From Brevibacillus sp. JNUCC-41 (GTDB lineage Bacteria > Bacillota > Bacilli > Bacillales > DSM-1321), in contig NZ_CP062163.1 in assembly GCF_014844095.1 (NCBI RefSeq), positions 2,565,001 to 2,629,000 on the forward strand: 64,000 nucleotides of DNA, written 5' to 3'. The notes below the pieces were generated by a model. That model was given only the letters and a program-made list of their open reading frames with translations. It had not been told where the DNA came from and ran no database searches. Both the position numbers and the translations under genes were made by a program. Shown in pieces: positions 18,401 through 26,305 of the stretch. Position 1 is the first letter of the stretch. The number at the start of each line of letters is the position of its first letter.

Positions 18401-20142
18401 GAGTCATTGATTATTATCGGATTTTTGGCTTGTTATATCTGTTCACCCTGAATCTGGAAGTGTTTATGAGCGATAAGGGTTCAGCAATTTTGGGGATTTT
18501 TGTTTCCCTGCTGTTGCCTGGCTACTTCATCCTTATGGAAAGATTCACGATCCATAAGAAAGAAAGAATCATTTATTTGGGAATAGCGGCCATCATCGGA
18601 CTTTTCCCGTTCATCAATATCATGGACTTTGCCCATGCACTCCCAATCATCACGAGCTTGGCCGTTCTTTTTGGCTGTATGGCAGGAATGCTATTGTTAA
18701 GCAGGCTGTATTCCAGACGGTTACTCAAGAAAGACGGATCAGCAGGCATCGTAATCTTTGATCCTTTCAGGATTTATGGTTTATTCTTTTTGATCGATAT
18801 GAATGCGGAAGTTTTTAATGATACTAAACATCCGTTACTCCAAGTCTTTGTATCGCTTCTGTTAACCGCTTATTTCATTTTCCTGAGAAGCATGACAGCG
18901 GAAAAGCCAGAAAGGAAAATCTATTCCAAAATTGCTGCACTAGTCAGTCTGTATCCCTTCCTAGTCATCGTCGGCTATGCCGACAGCCTATCGGTTGAAA
19001 TGGGATTGATGATCCTTTTCGGCTGTATGTCAGGGATGTTGCTTTTAAGCCGGCGTTATTTCGATGGTTTAATAAAAAGGGAAGAAACAGGCATTTCCAT
19101 CGATGCATACAGGATATATGGCCTGCTTTTCTTACTTGCCATGAATAGGGGAATTTCAGTAACTGAAACATCAAGCCAGTTACTCGAGGTTGTCGTATCG
19201 CTCTTGATCACGGTTTACTTCATCTTGATTGGAAGTTTCACAAAGGATGTAAAAGAAAAGGGCATCTACGTTTGGCTGACGGGAATTCTCAGTTTGTATC
19301 CCTATTGGACCATCATCATGTACGCGGACACATTACGGCCTTTCATTGGCGTGGCAGTCCTTTTTGGGTGTACGGCCATAATGGTACTGCTAAGCAGGAA
19401 ATTCTTTAAAGGCTTGCTATATAAAGGTAGGTCAGGACTTCAATTGGATTTTTACAGAGTCTATGGTCTGCTGTTTCTTCTTGCCATGAACATGGATGTT
19501 TTAACGGGGGGACCAGCACATTTCATTTTGGAAATCTTCGTGGCGCTTCTGATTCCGGCCTACTTCATTTTGATGAGAAGCACGACGACAGGAATGTTGG
19601 AAAGAAAATCCCAGTTGGCTGCAGCGATATTGTTCAGTTTATATCCATATTGGGTCATTGTCGATCAGCTCACGATACCTCCTGTACTTGAGGAGGAGGT
19701 GAATATTCTGCCGCTGTTCATTGTCAGTACCACTCTGCTGAGGAAAATCTTCGTTAAAGGCAAAATCACACAATATATCGAAAGTGGTATTGTTTTTCTC
19801 TTGTTTTCAGCCCTGATCATTGATGCGATGGCAGGAAACACCTTATTTGATGCGCTCATTATCGGCACGGTGTCATTGGCAGCAATGCTCTTTGGATTCA
19901 TGATGAAATACAAATCCTATTTCATCGCTGGAACTGGGACCATTTTATTCAATGTTTATATGAATACCAATTCGATGTGGGGCGAGATGCCATGGTGGCT
20001 GTATTTAATCATCGGCGGCGGGCTGCTTATCGGAATTGCATCTTTCTTTGAATGGAAAAAACAAAAAGAAAACCGGACATCGAAAGAAGTACTTGAGAAA
20101 AATAAACAAAGGATAAAGAATTGGTTCAATCGGTGGAATTAA
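15475..20142 (+). CDS. Giant polytopic membrane protein with internal tandem repeats
   Basis: 1555 residues. Residues 1-155 are soluble and highly charged (RRKRIFQEELGVLWERRLIPKSEY and a Lys/Glu-rich linker). The rest is almost continuous membrane helices, of the order of forty. The first membrane block (ILLTGVILLLFGGLILATSSWGE) resembles the start of DUF2157 proteins, and the overall design matches the very large SCO7613-C-terminal-domain type membrane proteins. From about residue 975 there are four tandem repeats of 114-117 residues (see the repeat entry). No transporter or enzyme motif was recognised. The ribosome site AAGGAAGGGGAAG supports the start. The frame is intact, so the protein is probably made; the function is unknown. 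Confidence 0.8.
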   Translation: MNDSSNEEMTIERRKRIFQEELGVLWERRLIPKSEYIRISRAYDRHFQLALHKQKRLGQEKKIQGHETIIGESAEVRGQDSLIEKSSLKLRESSGVNETITKDEKTSYETNGSAFEESLEPVKEITDRKPGIQKQAIKREKQVKPAKPRKTPEQIRERNISVILLTGVILLLFGGLILATSSWGELNAVLKVFFIGMVSVIFAGMAFIASKLKIEQTAFAFLTLAGLFIPITILSASYYRIFGEYLSLNGGGRGLLGFLGGLLCLAIYCKIADYFKSKIFIFISIFTFGITGYFGLAFVTPTIEWMFLAMGILNLILLWNIEQLKNQQALTLFKPFIFQFIQFKIIVEAFVVLTLFSSNLVYSLTLMVFSVLFLIFSVKFQKKYYEMAFSAVFTYGYIHLIFNSFLSDYMIIAFALVPIIFTMLSKYLAKSKMTKLSKNFMFTSLIESGIVFLYCNAMVYQENYAQIFVALMIVSAQLVHVSLQSKNSGFTYPAVVVFNLAFLYLFFALPVSFSTILCLVFVLQAIQYVGVYLYNRHPKYGLFKKSILLISPMIMLVILTIKVSEMDWLAVSAALAMISGLFFITYIKDDSKHMKENAIYGFPITFVLALVAFNPYLLESLEWARSNITLSVYLMGVSLISIGAAYTFRRGYHKFFPVFSYSAQILSFLSLVSIPFDSLKPLEESGVIAIATAINGWAVHIHRKHIFWVPVVITSAGLYASLYDVFDFGLMVLKLAFVLLGPIIFFLLGEWLGKYSYKGKLYFQYTSHLANLLAIPVGYLLIVYTESSPFLYAAQLLIYMLSSLRTHVKWEKYVFTYLGFSALFLQVHLFFANEGQRAFITPISMMITAGIITILWSVSNKNWKGIMEYYLIPFIHLGISISILETAIRGLPLNRELVWVGVMTVQFLFAWYLLMKRNWRNYVVVPLSMAFIFYNMYVNTLPLVMAIIVLLVCMTVMVMVSRRHFKGLVNQEGTKRVIDYYRIFGLLYLFTLNLEVFMSDKGSAILGIFVSLLLPGYFILMERFTIHKKERIIYLGIAAIIGLFPFINIMDFAHALPIITSLAVLFGCMAGMLLLSRLYSRRLLKKDGSAGIVIFDPFRIYGLFFLIDMNAEVFNDTKHPLLQVFVSLLLTAYFIFLRSMTAEKPERKIYSKIAALVSLYPFLVIVGYADSLSVEMGLMILFGCMSGMLLLSRRYFDGLIKREETGISIDAYRIYGLLFLLAMNRGISVTETSSQLLEVVVSLLITVYFILIGSFTKDVKEKGIYVWLTGILSLYPYWTIIMYADTLRPFIGVAVLFGCTAIMVLLSRKFFKGLLYKGRSGLQLDFYRVYGLLFLLAMNMDVLTGGPAHFILEIFVALLIPAYFILMRSTTTGMLERKSQLAAAILFSLYPYWVIVDQLTIPPVLEEEVNILPLFIVSTTLLRKIFVKGKITQYIESGIVFLLFSALIIDAMAGNTLFDALIIGTVSLAAMLFGFMMKYKSYFIAGTGTILFNVYMNTNSMWGEMPWWLYLIIGGGLLIGIASFFEWKKQKENRTSKEVLEKNKQRIKNWFNRWN
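18395..19780 (+). repeat. Four tandem ~115-residue coding repeats in the giant membrane protein
   Basis: Each unit starts with an aromatic-Arg-aromatic-Gly motif (YRIFGLLYL, FRIYGLFFL, YRIYGLLFLLAMN, YRVYGLLFLLAMN). The Arg codons are at 18418, 18769, 19111 and 19456, giving periods of 351, 342 and 345 bases. Each unit then carries VSLLL.YFIL, ERKIY, SLYPYW and LFGCM.GMLLLSR. The last unit diverges at its end. A partial unit (TVMVMVSRRHFKGL) precedes the first. DNA identity between units is modest, so the duplications are old. Confidence 0.8.
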
Positions 20143-20168
20143 TGAAGAGGGGAAATTCGGCAAAATAA

Positions 20169-20192
20169 AAACGCTTGGGCATCCAAGCGTTT
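20169..20192 (-). terminator. Hairpin copy A, terminator on the minus strand
   Basis: AAACGCTTGG (20169-20178)/CCAAGCGTTT (20183-20192) is followed on the minus strand by TTTTATTTTG. There is no T-run on the plus strand. The same hairpin recurs at 20436-20462. Confidence 0.7.
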
Positions 20193-20245
20193 CAGACTGT
20201 AGGCAAACTCGTTAATAATTGAGCTTGTATACAGTTTTTTTTGGT

Positions 20246-20306
20246 TGCGTTCCACTCCAGGGACTCGCTTTCCGCGGACGGTCCGGGAGCCTCCTCGGAG
20301 CGTCCA
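20246..20306. repeat. GC-rich repetitive element (REP-like, Bacillaceae type)
   Basis: A GC-rich block with TTCCACTCC, GCTTTCCGCGGACGG, TCCGGGAGCCTCCTCGG in otherwise AT-rich intergenic DNA. From memory, very similar blocks recur in intergenic regions of Bacillus and Peribacillus genomes. It lies between two copies of the same hairpin, within a 330-bp gap that contains no gene I can support. Confidence 0.55.
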
Positions 20307-20435
20307 ATGCACCTGTAAGGTCGGTTACTCAGAAACTATCTAAGGTTTCCCGAAACCAATCAATTTACGCTTCCATTGATAAAAAAAGATGGACAATTGG
20401 ACAAGGCAAGGCAGAGGCCCCATCGCTACAAAACT

Positions 20436-20462
20436 GAAACGCTTGGGCATACCAAGCGTTTC
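20436..20462 (-). terminator. Hairpin copy B after the Cys/Ser-tailed protein gene
   Basis: GAAACGCTTGG (20436-20446)/CCAAGCGTTTC (20452-20462), ten bases after the stop of the minus-strand gene at 20472. Only four T residues follow on the minus strand, weaker than copy A. Confidence 0.65.
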
Positions 20463-20471
20463 TTGTGGAGT

Positions 20472-21398
20472 TCAAGACGAGCAAGAGCTGCATGAAGAAC
20501 AGCTTGAAGAGGAATCAGAACTGCCGTCATGGGAACCGTTATGACCGCCATGATCGGCATGGCCGGATCCAGAGGAAACTGTGCTCGCTTCATTCCCGAA
20601 AATATCTTTAAATTCGCTGTCAAAATCATCGGTGCTTGCATAAGTGAAATAGGCAGGAGCGGCATAGTCCGTCTGGTCGTACGTTTTCCGCCAATTCAAT
20701 TCTGGCATGGGGCGATTTTCTTTAAATTGGGAAGTGAAAGATTCAAAGGTCCGTTCCGCTTGCATACTTGTCGGTTTCCTCATATATTTCTCTTTTAACT
20801 GCTCCAGTTCCAACGTTTCAAAATCACAGAGAAGCGTTTGCCCTTTATCATGTTTGAAAAATTTGCCCCATTTTTGAATGGAATGGGAATCCACGGTAAA
20901 TAGCTGAACATAGTAAAAGTCGAAAAGAGTGCGCTCATCGGGTTTGAAAACAGGTTCTGAATGAGGATGGTGCTGAATGGTCCTACCGATGAAAGCCTGG
21001 CAAAACTCATCATATTCCCGTCTGGATTTCAGCATGATGTGCCACAACTCATCGATGACTGAATTAAACATTTCAACTTTTCCAAACACTGCAGCCATGA
21101 TCAAGTAGCGTTTCAATTCACGCCAAGCCTGATTGACCTTTAACTGTGAGTACCGTGGATGCTTCAGGCGGAATTCAGTATTGACCTTCTCCATATAATT
21201 GAAATCCAGTGCATGATTAAGCTTTTCTATCAATGCTTCTGAAACGATTTCCGTTGCATGCAGATCTAAAGTTTCAGCATGGTATTTACGGAATTCATTT
21301 TGATAGCGTTCTAATTTAGCTGGTTCACTTAGTCCTTTAACGAAATTGACCAGTAAAACAGCAAAAATTGCCGCAAGAATGACATAAAAGAAAGTCAT
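20472..21398 (-). CDS. Membrane-anchored GRDP-like protein with His/Ser/Cys tail
   Basis: 308 residues. One N-terminal membrane helix (about 3-23) is followed by a helical domain. The segment FNSVIDELWHIMLKSRREYDEFC resembles the core of glycine-rich-domain-protein (GRDP, DUF1399) sequences, where a conserved Trp-His begins a helix. After a Pro/Tyr/Asp-rich linker the protein ends in a low-complexity tail: GHADHGGHNGSHDGSS, then Ser runs with Cys-Ser-Ser repeats ending in three CSS units. The tail could bind metal or form disulfides. Ribosome site AGAGGAGTGG. The function is unknown; the GRDP assignment is tentative. Confidence 0.7.
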   Translation of the reverse strand: MTFFYVILAAIFAVLLVNFVKGLSEPAKLERYQNEFRKYHAETLDLHATEIVSEALIEKLNHALDFNYMEKVNTEFRLKHPRYSQLKVNQAWRELKRYLIMAAVFGKVEMFNSVIDELWHIMLKSRREYDEFCQAFIGRTIQHHPHSEPVFKPDERTLFDFYYVQLFTVDSHSIQKWGKFFKHDKGQTLLCDFETLELEQLKEKYMRKPTSMQAERTFESFTSQFKENRPMPELNWRKTYDQTDYAAPAYFTYASTDDFDSEFKDIFGNEASTVSSGSGHADHGGHNGSHDGSSDSSSSCSSCSSCSS

Positions 21399-21628
21399 TT
21401 TTGTCCACTCCTCTAAATATATGGGTATATTACTTTAATATTATCTTACATGTTCTTGGAAGGGATTGTAAGTTTATTTGAACAAATCGTTCCATTGACG
21501 AAACTCGATTAAGCTGAGGAGGTTGCATGCCGGTTTCGTCCTCAGGCAAAGGGGGTTTAAATCAAAAAACCAAGCACTTCAAAATATGCTTCATATCTAG
21601 TATAGTTAGGAGGAAAAGGGGTGAAGGC

Positions 21629-21859
21629 ATGTACTTGACAGTAAAAGAGACTGCGGAATATCTATCGATGCCGGAATCTTATATAGAAAGTTTGATCGTT
21701 CAAAATAAAATTCGCACCGTTTATGATGGTGAGCAGCATTTGATTTTTAAAGATCAGTTTAATATGCATCTTGAACAGATGGAGAAGTATAAGAGGGAAT
21801 TGGCGGATTATTATAACGAACCCATTCCAGAAGATATCGATGTGAAGGATGAAGATTAG
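21629..21859 (+). CDS. Small excisionase-type helix-turn-helix protein
   Basis: 76 residues. MYLTVKETAEYLSMPESYIESLIVQNKIRTVYDG is the winged-helix pattern of excisionase/MerR-like binders (helix, turn with SMPESYIE, then a wing at KIRTVYDGEQHLIF). The C-terminal half is acidic and may be a coiled segment. The start at 21629 keeps the HTH at the N-terminus with GGGTGAAGG upstream; the frame could begin at 21527. It stands alone, with no integrase nearby, so a chromosomal regulator is more likely than a true excisionase. Confidence 0.75.
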   Translation: MYLTVKETAEYLSMPESYIESLIVQNKIRTVYDGEQHLIFKDQFNMHLEQMEKYKRELADYYNEPIPEDIDVKDED

Positions 21860-21886
21860 CATCTGCCGGTTTGGCAGATGTTTTTT
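21860..21886 (+). terminator. Terminator of the small HTH gene
   Basis: CATCTGCC (21860-21867)/GGCAGATG (21873-21880), 5-base loop, T6, starting directly after the stop codon. Confidence 0.92.
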
Positions 21887-22066
21887 CATGCAGAAATGGC
21901 TTTGGATAAAAGCTTGGATTTTCCTAAAAGGTCTTAACCGCGTTTTACTGATCATTCAAATAATTTTGTTGTCAATGGAAGGTAATTGTAGTAGAATTCC
22001 TCAATTCCGTGTAAAATAAAAGGTAAAGGAATTATTACGGCAGAATGGTAGTTAGGAGATAGGTAA

Positions 22067-23086
22067 GTGGTAAAAGAGTATTTGCAAAGCGAAGGTTTTT
22101 CAAGGTTAATTACATTAATTGTGTTAGTCCTCTTTTTAATTAGCATCGGTAGTATGGTTAATATCGTGTTATTCACATTTGTTTTCACTTTCCTGATGGG
22201 AAGGCTGGAGCAAATTATCATGATTCGGCTGAATAAAGTGATGCATATCAATCCCAAGGTTGTTATAAGCTTTTTATATGTAGTCGTCATTTCTTGTTTA
22301 GTCATCGTTCTTTATAAATATCTACCGGTCATTACGCTACAATTCACGGAATTAGTGACACAGATCGTTTTCTTCTTTCAACATCCACCAGATAGCAGGG
22401 TCATTCAATATGCCATTAATATAATGAACGAGCTGAAATCTCCGCTCGATCTTCAAACACAGATGAATACACTCTATCTTTATATATCCGATTTCGGTAA
22501 ACTGGCATTTCAAATTTTCATTTCCATGTTGCTTAGTCTATTTTTCTTATTGGAAAAAGATAAAATCATTCGTTTCACTTCTAAATTCAAGCGGGCCAAA
22601 TTTAAATCTTTCTTTATAAACTTAAGCCACTTTGGCGTCAAATTCATCAATTCATTCGGAAAGGTGATTGAGGTCCAGTTCTTGATAGCCATCACGAATG
22701 CCGTCCTATCTGTAACTTTCTTATGGATTCTTGGCTTCCCGCAGTTGCTCGGTCTAGGGATCATGATTTTCTTCCTGGGTTTGATTCCTGTTGCAGGGGT
22801 CATCATCTCCCTCATTCCACTTAGCATGATTGCCTATAGTATCGGTGGCATGCCCAAAGTGATTGCTGTATTAATCATGATTGTTGTGATCCATGCAATT
22901 GAAAGCTATATTTTAAATCCGAAATTCATGTCGGCAAAAACAAATCTTCCAACATTTTTCACCTTCATCATCCTATTGTTTTCCGAGCATTTCCTTGGGA
23001 TATGGGGATTGATCATCGGAATACCGATCTTCATCTTCCTGTTGGATATGTTGGATATTGAAGAGGGGAATACGGAAGTCCCATAA
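22067..23086 (+). CDS. AI-2E family transporter
   Basis: 339 residues with about eight membrane helices. The central amphipathic region with KFINSFGKVIEVQFLIAITNAV, the PQLLGLGIMIFFLGLIPVAG motif and the C-terminal ESYILNPKFMSAKTNLP and GLIIGIPIFIFLLD segments define the AI-2E/TqsA/YdiK family (PF01594). Members are proposed to export small molecules or to be Na+/H+ antiporters; autoinducer-2 transport is shown for only a few. The start is GTG 22067 with GGAG upstream. It is monocistronic. Confidence 0.88.
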   Translation: MVKEYLQSEGFSRLITLIVLVLFLISIGSMVNIVLFTFVFTFLMGRLEQIIMIRLNKVMHINPKVVISFLYVVVISCLVIVLYKYLPVITLQFTELVTQIVFFFQHPPDSRVIQYAINIMNELKSPLDLQTQMNTLYLYISDFGKLAFQIFISMLLSLFFLLEKDKIIRFTSKFKRAKFKSFFINLSHFGVKFINSFGKVIEVQFLIAITNAVLSVTFLWILGFPQLLGLGIMIFFLGLIPVAGVIISLIPLSMIAYSIGGMPKVIAVLIMIVVIHAIESYILNPKFMSAKTNLPTFFTFIILLFSEHFLGIWGLIIGIPIFIFLLDMLDIEEGNTEVP

Positions 23087-23096
23087 TAATCATTCG

Positions 23097-23135
23097 AGCA
23101 GCGGCCACGCTAATATGGCTGCTGCTTATTTTTGT
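23097..23135 (+). terminator. Terminator of the AI-2E transporter gene
   Basis: AGCAGCGGCCA (23097-23107)/TGGCTGCTGCT (23116-23126), 11 pairs including one G-U, followed by TATTTTTG. Confidence 0.88.
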
Positions 23136-23305
23136 TCCATTAAACCTTTTGAAAGATGGCGCTAACTGTTTTCAATATAATATCCATTAATTTGAGTAAA
23201 GGGGAAAAGGATGCGTCTTTCCCAATTAGAGCATAGTTGCGTTTTTGGTTTACCAAGTTAATTGATTAAATTTTTATTTTACTAAAGTTATTTATCGACT
23301 TTTTA

Positions 23306-23350
23306 TTGCATAAAAAAACAAATAAACGTATAATATTCTTAAAAGAATAT
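23306..23350 (+). promoter_or_regulatory. Promoter with palindrome over the start site, amino-acid ABC operon
   Basis: TTGCAT (23306-23311), exactly 17 bases, and a perfect TATAAT (23329-23334). The palindrome ATATTCTT-AA-AAGAATAT (23333-23350) overlaps the end of the -10 and the expected +1, a typical repressor position. The rest of the 23136-23426 gap shows no gene. The regulator is not identifiable from the site alone. Confidence 0.7.
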
Positions 23351-23426
23351 ACTGAAAGTTCTGTTAAGTTAGATTTATCTGTTTTTTTCAAAAAATAGAG
23401 TTTACGAGAGAGAAGAGGGGATAATT

Positions 23427-24248
23427 TTGAAAAAGGTTTCTTTTTTAGTGTTTGCCATGGTTGCTTCTTTGTTACTTGTCTTGACAGGATGCGGGAAGGA
23501 TAAGGAAGTCTCGACAACTGGTAAAGAAGAAGGGTCCAATGGGAAAACACTGAGGATCGTGACGGACGCCAACTATGCTCCATTTGAATATCTTGAAGGG
23601 GATAAGATTGTAGGATTCGATGTTGATTTCATCAATGCCGTTGCAAAAGAAGCGGGTTATGAAGTTAAATTGGAAAGTGTTGGTTGGGATCCGATTTTTG
23701 TTGAAATCGAAGGTAAGAGAGCGGATGTCGCCATATCTGCGATTACAGTGAATGACGAAAGAAAACAATCTTATGACTTCTCTGTTCCGTATTTCTTATC
23801 CACAAATAAGATTCTGGTTCCTGAGAATAGTGATATAAAATCAGGAGATGAATTGAAAGGAAACGTCATTGCCGTTCAGACTGGTACTACTGGACAGGAA
23901 GCGACAGAGAAACTCCTTGGAAAGAATCACAAGGATATCAAAAAATTCGAAAATAATAACCTGGCCATTCAGGAATTACTAAAAGGCGGAGCTTCGGCTG
24001 TCGTAGCTGATAATACGGTCGTTGAAGAATATGTGAAAAATAACCCCGATCAAAAACTGAAAGTCGTTGAAGATAGTAAAAGCTTCAATGAGGAGTTTTA
24101 TGGACTTATGTTCCCAAAAGGCAGTGAATTAAAATCTGAGTTCGATAAAGCCGTGAATGCCATTTATGAAAATGGGAAATATGCGGAAATCTATAAAGAG
24201 TGGTTTGGTACTGATCCAGATATTGAAACGTTGAAAGCACAACAATAA
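23427..24248 (+). CDS. Amino-acid ABC transporter substrate-binding lipoprotein
   Basis: 273 residues, starting at TTG with AGAGGGGAT upstream. The lipoprotein signal peptide ends in the lipobox LTGC (Cys22). The mature protein is a bacterial solute-binding protein family 3 member: TLRIVTDANYAPFEYLE-type first strand, VGFDVDFINAVAKEAGYEV, and the C-terminal GKYAEIYKEWFGTDP. It captures a polar amino acid outside the membrane and delivers it to the permease encoded next. Close overall resemblance to B. subtilis ArtP (YqiX, arginine) is my impression; the substrate is not proven. Confidence 0.88.
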   Translation: MKKVSFLVFAMVASLLLVLTGCGKDKEVSTTGKEEGSNGKTLRIVTDANYAPFEYLEGDKIVGFDVDFINAVAKEAGYEVKLESVGWDPIFVEIEGKRADVAISAITVNDERKQSYDFSVPYFLSTNKILVPENSDIKSGDELKGNVIAVQTGTTGQEATEKLLGKNHKDIKKFENNNLAIQELLKGGASAVVADNTVVEEYVKNNPDQKLKVVEDSKSFNEEFYGLMFPKGSELKSEFDKAVNAIYENGKYAEIYKEWFGTDPDIETLKAQQ

Positions 24249-24270
24249 AAACAAATGGATAGTAAAAGAT

Positions 24271-24306
24271 TGCGTAACTTTACGTGTGAAGTTACGCAGT
24301 TTTTTT
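24271..24306 (+). terminator. Internal terminator/attenuator after the binding-protein gene
   Basis: A perfect 10-bp stem TGCGTAACTT (24271-24280)/AAGTTACGCA (24289-24298) followed by T7. It sits inside the operon and probably gives more binding-protein transcript than permease and ATPase transcript. Confidence 0.85.
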
Positions 24307-24326
24307 GGTCTTAGGAGGGAAACAAT

Positions 24327-24983
24327 ATGAGTTTTCGCTGGGATATTATTTTTGAATATGCTCCTTTCTTATTAAAAGGAACGTTGCTTACAATAGGGCT
24401 GTCGGTTTCCTCCATCCTCATCGGAACTTTTTTGGGGTTATTGATCGGTTTAGGGAAAATCATGAGAAACAAAGTGCTTGCCTTTCCATTTTACTGTTAT
24501 GTCACGGTTTTTCGCGGAACACCGCTTTTAGTTCAAATCTTTTTAATCCATTTTGGAATTGTGCCCTTTTTTACTGGGGAAACGAATGCAGTAACTGCCG
24601 GTGTCATTGCTTTATCTTTAAATGCAGCCGCATACATTGCCGAAATTTTCCGGGCGGGCATTCAATCCATCGATAAAGGGCAAATGGAAGGGGCGCGTTC
24701 ATTGGGAATGACCCATACCCAAACAATGATACATGTTGTATTGCCCCAAGCTTTCAAACGAATGATTCCTCCGTTAGGAAATGAATTCATCGTATTATTG
24801 AAGGATTCATCCCTGCTTTGTGTCATTGCTGCCCCGGAATTGATGTATTGGGGGAAAGCGATGGGGAGTCAATACTTTAAAGTGTGGGAGCCATACTTGG
24901 CGTGTGCCTTCATCTATTTATTCCTGACCCTCATTTTAAGTTTCGTATTAAATAGACTCGAAAGAAGGTTGAAAACAGAATGA
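24327..24983 (+). CDS. Amino-acid ABC transporter permease
   Basis: 218 residues, five membrane helices, HisM/GlnP type. The conserved [44 protein letters not shown] (EAA loop contacting the ATPase) and [11 protein letters not shown] segments are all present. It forms a homodimeric channel with the ATPase encoded downstream. Ribosome site TAGGAGGG; its stop overlaps the next start by four bases. Confidence 0.9.
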   Translation: MSFRWDIIFEYAPFLLKGTLLTIGLSVSSILIGTFLGLLIGLGKIMRNKVLAFPFYCYVTVFRGTPLLVQIFLIHFGIVPFFTGETNAVTAGVIALSLNAAAYIAEIFRAGIQSIDKGQMEGARSLGMTHTQTMIHVVLPQAFKRMIPPLGNEFIVLLKDSSLLCVIAAPELMYWGKAMGSQYFKVWEPYLACAFIYLFLTLILSFVLNRLERRLKTE

Positions 24984-25702
24984 TCAAGGTGGAGAATCTA
25001 AAGAAGTCATTTGGCGAAAATGAGGTATTGAAAAATATCAATGCAATCGTTTCCCCTCGGGAAGTAGTCGTGGTGATTGGTCCTTCTGGGTCGGGTAAAT
25101 CCACTTTCCTCAGGTGTATCAATCAACTTGAAACGATAACGGGAGGCCATATTTTCATTGAAGGGCTTGATACGACAGACAAGAAGGTCAATATCAATAA
25201 AGTCCGGACGGAAGTTGGCATGGTATTTCAGCATTTTAACTTATTTCCACATAAGACTGTTCTTGAGAATATAATGCTTGCGCCTATAAAGGTCCGCAAA
25301 ATATCCAAAGAACAGGCTTCCCAAAGAGGGATGGAACTGCTTAAGAAAGTGGGACTTGCCGAGAAAGCGAACGCATATCCGGATTCATTATCGGGGGGAC
25401 AAAAGCAACGTGTCGCAATTGCCAGGGCGTTGGCGATGGAGCCCAAAATCATGTTATTCGACGAGCCGACTTCCGCTCTAGATCCGGAAATGGTCGGTGA
25501 AGTTCTTGAGGTCATGAAGCAACTGGCTAAGGAAGGCATGACCATGGTAGTTGTGACCCATGAGATGGGGTTTGCAAAAGAAGTTGGAGATCGCGTGATT
25601 TTCATGGACGAAGGTTATATTATTGAAGAAAACATTCCAATTGAGATTTTTAATAATCCCCAGCAGGAAAGAACCAAAGCCTTTTTGAGTAAAGTGCTTT
25701 AA
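24980..25702 (+). CDS. Amino-acid ABC transporter ATP-binding protein
   Basis: 240 residues. Walker A GPSGSGKS (34-41), Q-loop [10 protein letters not shown], signature LSGGQKQR (137-144), Walker [15 protein letters not shown] (157-170) and the switch TH in [10 protein letters not shown] are complete, of the GlnQ/HisP polar amino-acid class. It is translationally coupled (ATGA overlap) to the permease. It completes a three-gene importer. Confidence 0.93.
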   Translation: MIKVENLKKSFGENEVLKNINAIVSPREVVVVIGPSGSGKSTFLRCINQLETITGGHIFIEGLDTTDKKVNINKVRTEVGMVFQHFNLFPHKTVLENIMLAPIKVRKISKEQASQRGMELLKKVGLAEKANAYPDSLSGGQKQRVAIARALAMEPKIMLFDEPTSALDPEMVGEVLEVMKQLAKEGMTMVVVTHEMGFAKEVGDRVIFMDEGYIIEENIPIEIFNNPQQERTKAFLSKVL

Positions 25703-25715
25703 TTACACATAAAGA

Positions 25716-25747
25716 AAAAAACCTTCCATTAAGGGAGGTTTTTTTTG
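25716..25747 (+). terminator. Terminator of the amino-acid ABC operon
   Basis: AACCTTCC/GGGAGGTT stem with one G-U pair, loop ATTAA, flanked by A6 on the left and T8 on the right. Confidence 0.88.
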
Positions 25748-25772
25748 GAGCATATCAGGTTATCAGGGTGCT

Positions 25773-26144
25773 TTATTTGATGTATGAAGCACCTAAAAGC
25801 GATTCAGGGCTTTTACCGAGCACGAGCATACTGATTTTGGCATAACCAATATTTTGAATTTGGGAGAAGGTCTGAAGTAATACCTGGATATTCGGATCAT
25901 CCTTTAACTTTTGAACTTCCTCTATATATAATCCGATAACGGAGGGCATAACGAATTCAGGGGTATATTCGTTTGGGTTTTCATCCATGATTAATGTGCC
26001 CATAAATTGATATTTAAATTGAAGAGCCCGTGTTAAGGCAACGACATGGAGCAGTTTATTAAATAGTTCGGGGTAAGAATATTTAATTTTCTCCAGAGCT
26101 GCTTCTGTTGCCTGTAACTCATCGACACTAGATAAAGTGATCAT
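25773..26144 (-). CDS. Conserved hypothetical cytoplasmic protein
   Basis: 123 residues starting at ATG 26144 with AAGGAG six bases upstream; the frame is open to 26183 without another good site. The sequence is mostly helical (ELQATEAALEKIKYSYPELFNKLLHVVALTRAL) with no signal peptide, membrane helix or motif I recognise. It is convergent with the ABC operon and monocistronic. Confidence 0.6.
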   Translation of the reverse strand: MITLSSVDELQATEAALEKIKYSYPELFNKLLHVVALTRALQFKYQFMGTLIMDENPNEYTPEFVMPSVIGLYIEEVQKLKDDPNIQVLLQTFSQIQNIGYAKISMLVLGKSPESLLGASYIK

Positions 26145-26305
26145 GAATATCTCCTTTTTAGAATATATTGGATCCATCAGCATTTACCGTGCATTTTACT
26201 TTACTAGTCTACTCTCGCCGTAGCGCCTTGTAAAATGGTTAGATGTTATCATGTGCATAACTCAAATCTATGATAGTGCTTACATCAATCATGCTAGATA
26301 ATTCA

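Noticed and set aside
23266..23583. 105-codon minus-strand frame over the binding-protein promoter
   Set aside because: It covers the consensus promoter and signal-peptide region of a clear lipoprotein gene and lacks a ribosome site.
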